NCBI GenBank assembly: GCA_040751775.1
Contig: JBFMGD010000038.1
Location: 1-27,286 of the forward strand
DNA from: JBFMGD01 sp040751775
GTDB taxonomy: Bacteria; Bacillota; Dethiobacteria; DTU022
Length of the DNA: 27,286 nt
Direction: 5' to 3'
Both the position numbers and the translations under genes were made by a program. Below the pieces are notes generated by a model that had not been told where the DNA came from, did no database searches, and was given only the letters and a program-made list of their open reading frames with translations. The first letter of the stretch is position 1, and each line of letters starts with the position of its first letter. Below are positions 7,830 through 13,085 of this stretch, one piece after another.

Positions 7830-9011
7830 TCATTTGTTCAGCTCTTCCGGAAGCCCTCTGCTCCCGACAACCGCTCCGCCGCGCAGGTAAAAGCGGGGCA
7901 CCCTTTTGCCGACGGCGCAAAGCAGTTCGTAGTTGATCGTGCCGGCTGTCTCAGCCGCTGCGTCCACGCTAATTTGCCCGTTTCCCTGCCGCCCGTAAAT
8001 GACCACTTCATCCCCGCGGGCCACCGCGGGGACACCGGTGACGTTGATCATGATCTGATCCATGCAAACCCGTCCCACCACGGGCACAAGTTGCCCCCGC
8101 ACCAGCACTTGACCGGTATTGGAGAAACGGCGCGAATACCCGTCGGCATAACCGGCCGGCACCGTGGCAATCAGGGCCGGGCCGGCGGTCCGGTAAGTGC
8201 AGCCGTAGCCGATCGGCGTGCCGCGCGACACCTCCTTCAAAAAGACGATCCGGCTCTTCAGGGAAAGGGCCGGCAGCAGCCGGACCGGCCCCTCCCGCAG
8301 GACGGGAGAAGGGTAACAACCGTAGAGGGAGATCCCGAGGCGGATCAGGTCGTAACGGGCCTCGGGGTAAGCGATGGCCGCGGCGCTGTTGGCGGCGTGG
8401 CGCAGCGGAATACGCAAACCTCGCGACCGGCATCCCTCCAGGATTTCGTTAAAGCGGCGCAGCTGGCAGTCGGTGAAAGACCGGTCCGCTTCATCGGCGG
8501 CCGCCAGGTGTGTGAACACCCCTTCCAGGTACAGTCCGGGCAGGGAGGCGATCGCGGCAATCACCTCCACCGCTTCAGCGGGAGAAACGCCTACCCGGCC
8601 CATCCCCGTATCGACCTTGACATGAACAGCAAGCCGTTCTCCCAGGCCGGAAAGCCGGTCGTTGAAAGCGCTCGCCGTAGCGCGGTCGATCAGGGCGGGG
8701 GTAAGCCCGTATTGGTATAAGTGCGGCGCCAACTCCGGCACGGTGTAGCCGAATACCAGGATCGGGGCGGTGATCCCCGCCCGGCGCAGCTCCAGGCCCT
8801 CTTCGGGCAAAGCTACCGCCAACCGGGAGGCTCCCGCCTCCAGGGCGGCGCGGGCTGTCTCCACCGCTCCGTGCCCGTAACCGTCGGCCTTGACCACGGC
8901 CATGATCTCAACCCGCGGGCCGAGGTGCCGCCGGAACTCGTTCACGTTATGGGCGATATGGTCCAGATTGATCTCCGCCCAGGTCGGCCGCATCAGGCCG
9001 GCGCCGATCAT
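7830..9011 (-). CDS. alr: Alanine racemase
   Basis: The 393-residue product is a fold-type III PLP enzyme. The PLP lysine is K41 in VVKADGYGHGA, the second catalytic residue is the tyrosine in GYGCTYRT near residue 270, and VDTGMGRVG and HAANSAA are family signatures. It interconverts L- and D-alanine for peptidoglycan. Here it may also process D-alanine released by ornithine breakdown, since ald lies about 3.5 kb away. The ATG at 9009-9011 has AAAGGGGTG about seven bases upstream; the internal ATG six codons later lacks such a site. It is convergent with the GGDEF gene (79-base gap with no clear terminator) and separated from fetB by 165 bases with its own promoter. Confidence 0.95.
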   Translation of the reverse strand: MIGAGLMRPTWAEINLDHIAHNVNEFRRHLGPRVEIMAVVKADGYGHGAVETARAALEAGASRLAVALPEEGLELRRAGITAPILVFGYTVPELAPHLYQYGLTPALIDRATASAFNDRLSGLGERLAVHVKVDTGMGRVGVSPAEAVEVIAAIASLPGLYLEGVFTHLAAADEADRSFTDCQLRRFNEILEGCRSRGLRIPLRHAANSAAAIAYPEARYDLIRLGISLYGCYPSPVLREGPVRLLPALSLKSRIVFLKEVSRGTPIGYGCTYRTAGPALIATVPAGYADGYSRRFSNTGQVLVRGQLVPVVGRVCMDQIMINVTGVPAVARGDEVVIYGRQGNGQISVDAAAETAGTINYELLCAVGKRVPRFYLRGGAVVGSRGLPEELNK

Positions 9012-9127
9012 CGCGGCACCCCTTTAAAGAAGTGTATTAGTCTAAGCGCGGCAAACATCGGTGGTACCGCCTTTCCGGAAACGTCTTAACCACATTGGCG
9101 CCGGAATAAATATCCGCCGCAATCAGC

Positions 9128-9133
9128 ATTATA
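9128..9133 (-). promoter_or_regulatory. Probable extended -10 element for alr
   Basis: On the minus strand the sequence reads ATGCTATAATGC, a perfect TATAAT with the extended TGn element in front. No good -35 hexamer stands 16-18 bases upstream (TTTTCG or TTCGAC at best), which is common for extended -10 promoters. Transcription would begin near 9121 and give a leader of about 110 bases before alr. The leader contains the near-palindrome GGCGGTACCACC. Confidence 0.5.
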
Positions 9134-9176
9134 GCATATCTTCAGGTCGTCGAAAAATAGCGCACGGAGAAAGGGG

Positions 9177-9956
9177 CTAGGGATTCAGTTGAGCTTCCTT
9201 GTTGAAAAATGTGCGATAACCGAGCTGCAGCATGATGATCACAGTTAGCGCCACGGCCCCCAATATACCAAGCATGATCGCAATCTGGTAGGCGATCGCT
9301 GTTGTCGGCGCAACGCCGGATAGAATTTGACCGGTCATCATGCCGGGTAGAAAGACTATGCCCATACCCACCATTGAATTGATGGTCGGCAGAATGGCGG
9401 CGTCAAACGTATTGTTGATAATGCTCTTTGCGGCCGCCTGCGGCGTAGCGCCGAGGATGAGCGCCTCTTCCACCAGCGCCCTTTGCGTGGTCATCCCTTC
9501 GAGCAGCGACTTTACGCCAAGCGCGATCCCGGTCATAGAGTTGCCGACAACCATCCCCGCCAGCGGGATGAAGTATTGCGGCGAATACCATGGAGTAATG
9601 CGCACTACCACCAGCAGGAAGTAGAGCAGGCACGAAAGCGTGCCCAGGGTCATGGAAAAGGCGATCACTCTCTTTAAGGGGCTTGAAAGCTTTGCTTTGA
9701 ACTTGCTAAAAATCGTGTAAATAGCAAATGCCTCCATCAGGAGGACGATTGCCGCGGTGATCAGGGGGCTTGGATAATCAAAGATATAGACCAGGGCATA
9801 GCCGGCCAGGATCAACTGCAAAGTCATCCTGATGGATGAAATAATCAACTCCTTTTCACGCCTGATGCCGCGGATTCTCACTATGGCCAGGGTGATCAGC
9901 ACGAAAATGTAGGCCAGCGCAACCTGCAATACTGATAGATCGATGATCCCGTTCAC
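9177..9956 (-). CDS. fetB: FetB-type ABC exporter permease (UPF0014 family)
   Basis: A 259-residue very hydrophobic protein with about six to seven membrane helices (for example VALAYIFVLITLAIVRI and LILAGYALVYIF). Between them lie the charged RGIRREKELIISSIRMTLQL and the conserved GNSMTGIALGVKSL and ALILGATPQAAAK loops that mark the FetB/YbbM family. In Escherichia coli FetAB exports iron and protects against iron-mediated oxidative stress. The substrate here is unproven, and related proteins have been annotated only as UPF0014. The start is GTG at 9954-9956 with AGGAGG about eight bases upstream. It begins three bases after the fetA stop, so the two are one unit. Confidence 0.85.
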   Translation of the reverse strand: MNGIIDLSVLQVALAYIFVLITLAIVRIRGIRREKELIISSIRMTLQLILAGYALVYIFDYPSPLITAAIVLLMEAFAIYTIFSKFKAKLSSPLKRVIAFSMTLGTLSCLLYFLLVVVRITPWYSPQYFIPLAGMVVGNSMTGIALGVKSLLEGMTTQRALVEEALILGATPQAAAKSIINNTFDAAILPTINSMVGMGIVFLPGMMTGQILSGVAPTTAIAYQIAIMLGILGAVALTVIIMLQLGYRTFFNKEAQLNP

Positions 9957-9959
9957 CGG

Positions 9960-10601
9960 TTAAGCCTCCTGCCAGCGCCTGCCGCCGTTAATGATTTTGA
10001 TGATTGTGTCAGAATATTCTTCCGCAATGGCCTTGGAATGGGTTACCATCACCAGGCTCTTCTTGGCCGCCCTGACGTGCGCGTTGATCATTTCAATGAT
10101 CAACTCCTCCGTCTGATCGTCCAGCGCGGCAGACGGCTCGTCCAGGAGATAGACCGCCGCATCCAGCAGCAGGACCCGGCCCAGGGCCAGCCTTTGCTTC
10201 TCGCCGCCCGAAAGAGTTTGCGCGGCGCTGTCCAGCGGCTTGAGCAGCTTTACCCGCTCCAGTATCTCCAACAACACAGTGTCATCCGGCAAATCCTTCT
10301 CCTGGAATTTCAGCCCGATCTGCAAGTTGTCCCTGATCGTCCCTTCGAATATCACCGGGCTTTGTGAAAGCATGGCCACCTGCCGGCGGTGCACGACAGG
10401 GTTGACCCGGCCCAGGTCAGCCCCGTTAAACATAATCCGCCCTCCTGTCGGGGAGAGCATCTTATTCAATAATTTGAGAATCGTAGTCTTCCCGCTGCCG
10501 CTCGGCCCGACAAGGGTTGTTATTCTCTCCTTTTCGATGGCCAGTGCCGGGAGATCCAGGAGATCCTTGAATTTTACCTCGCTAAACTCAAACAGTGCCA
10601 T
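9960..10601 (-). CDS. fetA: FetA-type ABC transporter ATP-binding protein
   Basis: The 213-residue nucleotide-binding subunit shows Walker A GPSGSGKTT (32-40), the signature LSGGEKQRLALGR, Walker B VYLLDEPSAALDD, and the switch histidine in VMVTHSKAIA. It should power the FetB permease encoded right after it. The open frame extends to 10697, but the family start is near MALFEF. I chose the ATG at 10599-10601, six bases after a GGGGGG run; an ATG at 10607 is also possible. Either way the start overlaps the end of the padR gene by several bases, so regulator and transporter are translated from one messenger. Iron is the best guess for substrate. Confidence 0.88.
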   Translation of the reverse strand: MALFEFSEVKFKDLLDLPALAIEKERITTLVGPSGSGKTTILKLLNKMLSPTGGRIMFNGADLGRVNPVVHRRQVAMLSQSPVIFEGTIRDNLQIGLKFQEKDLPDDTVLLEILERVKLLKPLDSAAQTLSGGEKQRLALGRVLLLDAAVYLLDEPSAALDDQTEELIIEMINAHVRAAKKSLVMVTHSKAIAEEYSDTIIKIINGGRRWQEA

Positions 10602-10929
10602 CAACATCCCCCCCGGCGGCGCCAATCTCACCGACCAGTTCGGCCAGGTAGCGCCTGGCCTCGGCCAATGCCGCTTTACCTGCATCGGTGAGGGCATAGT
10701 ACTTACGAATTTTGCCGCCTACATTTTCATCAAAATGAGAAAGCAGGCCTTCTCTTTCGAGGCAGTGCAAAAGGGGATACAACGTCCCCGGGCTTAATTT
10801 GTAGCCGTGCTTGGATAGCTCCTCGAGCATCCAGCTGCCGAAAACCGGCGCCTCACCCGCATGATGTAAAATATGCAGGCAGATAAAACCCTGAAACAAT
10901 CTCTTGTTGATAAACCCGGCTGCCGCCAT
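10588..10929 (-). CDS. PadR-family transcriptional regulator
   Basis: A small winged-helix protein of about 113 residues with the PadR hallmark KLSPGTLYPLLHCLEREGLL and the wing GGKIRKYYALTDAGKAALAEA, followed by a short C-terminal helix for dimer contact. It is first in an operon with fetA and fetB and overlaps fetA, so it most likely represses this operon in response to the metal or drug exported. I prefer the ATG at 10927-10929, because GGTGAT lies seven bases upstream; ATG at 10938 or GTG at 10944 are alternatives. A near-consensus promoter and a perfect inverted repeat lie directly upstream, which fits autoregulation. Confidence 0.88.
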   Translation of the reverse strand: MAAAGFINKRLFQGFICLHILHHAGEAPVFGSWMLEELSKHGYKLSPGTLYPLLHCLEREGLLSHFDENVGGKIRKYYALTDAGKAALAEARRYLAELVGEIGAAGGDVDGTV

Positions 10930-10948
10930 GCTCATCATCACCACTTTA

Positions 10949-10965
10949 TCGATACTCGTTATCGA
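10949..10965. promoter_or_regulatory. Inverted-repeat operator in front of padR
   Basis: TCGATA-CTCGT-TATCGA is a perfect 6-base inverted repeat with a 5-base centre. It lies between the -10 element (10977-10982) and the padR start, around or just after the expected transcription start. A bound protein would block the promoter. The neighbouring PadR regulator is the obvious candidate. Confidence 0.6.
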
Positions 10966-10976
10966 ATTTCAATTTT

Positions 10977-11005
10977 ATTATAGTGTGGTAGAAGATCGCT
11001 GTCAA
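10977..11005 (-). promoter_or_regulatory. Sigma-A promoter of padR-fetAB
   Basis: On the minus strand TTGACA (11000-11005) is followed after exactly 17 bases by TATAAT (10977-10982). Both hexamers match the sigma-70/sigma-A consensus perfectly. Such a strong promoter is expected to need a repressor, and an inverted repeat lies just downstream. Confidence 0.85.
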
Positions 11006-11021
11006 CTCCGATCATACTTAA

Positions 11022-11041
11022 GGGCACGGCATGCCGTGCCC
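11022..11041. repeat. Perfect 20-base palindrome
   Basis: The sequence GGGCACGGCATGCCGTGCCC is self-complementary without a spacer. It lies between the flavin-reductase stop and the padR promoter. It lacks a loop and a following T-run, so it is a poor intrinsic terminator, although it could still fold in RNA with a small loop. It may be a dispersed genomic repeat or a protein-binding site. Confidence 0.6.
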
Positions 11042-11066
11042 CTTTACATATAAGAAAAAGGTAGAG

Positions 11067-11636
11067 TTAACCTTCAGTTTTTTGTTTAAGGGTATAGCCG
11101 AGCGACAGGTTGAGCGGGGCGGCCTCCAGGTAGCGCCCGCTGCAGAAGCCGAGCAGGCGGCAGCGGTTGAAGTCGATTTTGCCTTTGCCGTCAGTAATCT
11201 CCGGCGCCACATAGGTAGCCACCACTCGCCCGATAAAAACGGTATGGCTGCCCAGGCTGAGGGTATGCTCCACCAGGCATTCCATGCTGATCGGGCATTC
11301 GTCGATCAGCGGGGCGTGCTGCAGGGTGCCCATGACCGGGGTAAGACTGAAGCGTTTAAACTTGTCCGTGTCCCGGCCGCTCAAGGTGCCGCAGCCGTCG
11401 GCAATCTCCACCTGTGCGGCAGTGGGGATGTTTACCGTGAATTCGCCGCTATCCCGGATCAGGTCGTGGGAATGGCGTTCGGGGCGGACAGCGGCGGAGA
11501 TCATCGGCGGCGAAGAGTTGACCACCCCCACCCAGGCCAGGGTAATAATGTTTTTTTCGGCGGTGCTGCCGCAGGCAATCAAGGCGGAGGGGACCGGCCC
11601 TAGGATCAGCTGGACCGGTTGTTTTTGTTTGGCCAT
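11067..11636 (-). CDS. Flavin reductase-like, FMN-binding split-barrel protein
   Basis: A 189-residue protein with the features of the flavin_reduct family: VPSALIACGSTAEKNIITLA near the start, VNSSPPMISAAVRPERHSHD (FMN-binding region) and DSGEFTVNIPT, then a core with CLVEHTLSLGSHTVFIGRVV and DGKGKIDF. Such proteins bind FMN and pass electrons from NAD(P)H to flavin, or serve as flavoredoxin-like carriers in anaerobes; the exact reaction cannot be read from sequence. I chose the ATG at 11634-11636 because GAGGAGG lies about nine bases upstream. It is monocistronic, divergent from the cbpA operon and followed by the 20-base palindrome. Confidence 0.85.
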   Translation of the reverse strand: MAKQKQPVQLILGPVPSALIACGSTAEKNIITLAWVGVVNSSPPMISAAVRPERHSHDLIRDSGEFTVNIPTAAQVEIADGCGTLSGRDTDKFKRFSLTPVMGTLQHAPLIDECPISMECLVEHTLSLGSHTVFIGRVVATYVAPEITDGKGKIDFNRCRLLGFCSGRYLEAAPLNLSLGYTLKQKTEG

Positions 11637-11670
11637 TGATGATGCCTCCTCTACTTGTTTTTGTGATCTG

Positions 11671-11676
11671 ATTATA
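11671..11676 (-). promoter_or_regulatory. Extended -10 element for the flavin-reductase gene
   Basis: The minus strand reads ATGTTATAATC, giving TGn plus a perfect TATAAT about 35 bases before the start codon. The -35 region is weak (TTAGAA at an 18-base spacing), as often seen with extended -10 promoters. Confidence 0.55.
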
Positions 11677-11738
11677 ACATTGATTCCCACGGTATTCTAA
11701 TCATAGGTATGCTTAGCCGATTAAGAGTAATTTCATTG

Positions 11739-11767
11739 TTTACCATTACCTAAAACGGTGCTATAAT
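11739..11767 (+). promoter_or_regulatory. Promoter of the cbpA-cbpM-clpB operon
   Basis: TTTACC (11739-11744), a 17-base spacer and TATAAT (11762-11767) with TGC in front form a reasonable sigma-A promoter. It ends about 30 bases before the cbpA start. I found no CIRCE (TTAGCACTC-N9-GAGTGCTAA) or CtsR-type direct repeat around it, so heat-shock control, if present, works through something else. Confidence 0.6.
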
Positions 11768-11796
11768 TTATGTATTCACACCAAAGGGGCGATATA

Positions 11797-12801
11797 ATGC
11801 CGGCACAATTTCAAGACTACTATAAAATACTGGAGGTAGATAAAAGCGCCTCCGCTAAAGAGATCAAATCCGCTTACCGGAAACTGGCCAAAAAGTGGCA
11901 TCCCGACCTGCAGCCCGGGGAAAAGAAACAGGCAGCCGAAGCCCAGTTCAAGCGGGTTAACGAAGCGTACGAAGTATTGAGCGACCCGGAAAAGAGGGCC
12001 AAGTACGACCAGCTGGGCAGCCGGTGGCAAAACGGGCAAGACTTTACATATGAGCGCCAGCCCGGGACCGACGGTTTTCACTACTACAGCGCCGAAGATA
12101 TGCCGGGCGGGTTCAGCGATTTCTTTGCCCAATTTTTCGGCGGCGGGGGCGGCGGTTTCAGCTCGGCCCGCTCGCGCGGGCGCGGCGCGGTGCGCGGCCA
12201 GGATATTGAGAGCGAAATCGAGCTGACGGTGGAAGAAGCCTACCGGGGCGCCACCAGGAGTTTCCGGGTGGCGGGCGGCACCCCTTGCCCCACCTGTGCC
12301 GGCAGCGGTGTGACAGGCCGCGGCTTCTGCCCGGGCTGCGGCGGCACGGGTACCGTGACCCAGGAGAAGACGCTCGAAGTGAAGATTCCGGAAGGGGTGC
12401 TGGACGGCAGCCGCATTCGTCTTAAGGGGCAGGGCGGCGAAGGCGCGGGCGGCGGCGCCCGGGGAGATCTTTATTTAAAGGTGCGCTTGCGCTCTCATCC
12501 GCTCTACCGTTTAAAAGGGGCTGATATTGAAAGCGACCTCGCCTTAAGGCCGGAACAGGCGGTCCTGGGCGATAAGGTCGCCGTGCAGACGTTGGACGGA
12601 CCGGTTACGGTGACCGTGCCGGCCGGCAGCCGCTCGGGCACCAGGCTGCGCCTCAAGGAAAAAGGCTTCCCCGTAAAAGACGGCGGCCGCGGCAACCACT
12701 TTGTCCGGATCTCCGTCGATATCCCGCTGCAGTTAAGTGAGCAGGAAAAAGAGTTATACCGGCGGTTAAGTGAACTGGCTAAAGGAGGCGTCCGCAGATG
12801 A
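11797..12801 (+). CDS. cbpA: DnaJ/CbpA-type co-chaperone with a reduced zinc motif
   Basis: The 334-residue protein begins with a J domain (residues about 6-70) with HPD at 35-37, which stimulates the ATPase of DnaK. A Gly/Phe-type linker (GGFSDFFAQFFGGGGGGF) follows, then two substrate-binding beta domains ending with IPLQLSEQEKELYRRL. Only two CxxCxGxG motifs are present (CPTCAGSG and CPGCGGTG); true DnaJ has four and Escherichia coli CbpA none, so this is an intermediate form that could hold one zinc ion. The ATG at 11797 has AAAGGGG upstream; the earlier in-frame ATG at 11770 lies by the promoter. The stop overlaps cbpM by four bases, and clpB follows. I use the name cbpA because of the CbpM partner. 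Confidence 0.9.
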   Translation: MPAQFQDYYKILEVDKSASAKEIKSAYRKLAKKWHPDLQPGEKKQAAEAQFKRVNEAYEVLSDPEKRAKYDQLGSRWQNGQDFTYERQPGTDGFHYYSAEDMPGGFSDFFAQFFGGGGGGFSSARSRGRGAVRGQDIESEIELTVEEAYRGATRSFRVAGGTPCPTCAGSGVTGRGFCPGCGGTGTVTQEKTLEVKIPEGVLDGSRIRLKGQGGEGAGGGARGDLYLKVRLRSHPLYRLKGADIESDLALRPEQAVLGDKVAVQTLDGPVTVTVPAGSRSGTRLRLKEKGFPVKDGGRGNHFVRISVDIPLQLSEQEKELYRRLSELAKGGVRR

Positions 12802-13079
12802 AACTGATCCGCATCCACTGCCACAGCGAAACGGAAGAGAAGCTATCGATCTACCAGCTGGATCTGCGCCCCGCTTTGCTGGAAACTTTGGCCGAGCTGG
12901 GCATATTGGAGATTGAAGAAGGCTTGATCACACCGGCGGAGCTGCAGCGGGCTTACAAGGCGCTGCGCCTGCGCAACTGCCTCGGGGTGAACTGGATCGG
13001 CGCCTCCGTGATCCTGGATCTGCTGGACCGGATGGAAGCGATGCAGGAAGAAATTAACAGACTGCGCAAAGGCAGGTGA
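12798..13079 (+). CDS. cbpM: Chaperone modulator CbpM-like (MerR-like helix-turn-helix)
   Basis: A 93-residue protein with a short MerR-like helical region, FLAELGI-type (ALLETLAELGILEIEEGLIT), and a C-terminal coiled helix, IGASVILDLLDRMEAMQEEI. Size, sequence type and position right after a CbpA gene match CbpM, which in Escherichia coli binds the J domain of CbpA and blocks its action on DnaK. The gene starts in an ATGA overlap with cbpA and ends six bases before clpB, so it is translationally coupled. It is too short for a normal MerR regulator with effector domain, but a DNA-binding role of the HspR kind cannot be excluded. Confidence 0.8.
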   Translation: MKLIRIHCHSETEEKLSIYQLDLRPALLETLAELGILEIEEGLITPAELQRAYKALRLRNCLGVNWIGASVILDLLDRMEAMQEEINRLRKGR

Positions 13080-13085
13080 TTACTG

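Noticed and set aside
7665..8720. Long plus-strand open frame (351 codons) opposite alr
   Set aside because: It covers the alr gene and the end of the GGDEF gene. The composition is shadow-like (rich in R, G, H and P), with no recognisable domain.
9060..9071. T-box-like motif GGTGGTACCGCC on the plus strand
   Set aside because: It resembles the conserved T-box antiterminator, but no plus-strand gene follows, no stem I or terminator is visible, and the motif is nearly self-complementary. It is most likely part of the alr leader on the other strand.
11055..11075. Weak hairpin AAGGT/ACCTT at the flavin-reductase stop
   Set aside because: The stem is only five bases with a loop of seven and only a short T-run; it is too weak to call a terminator.
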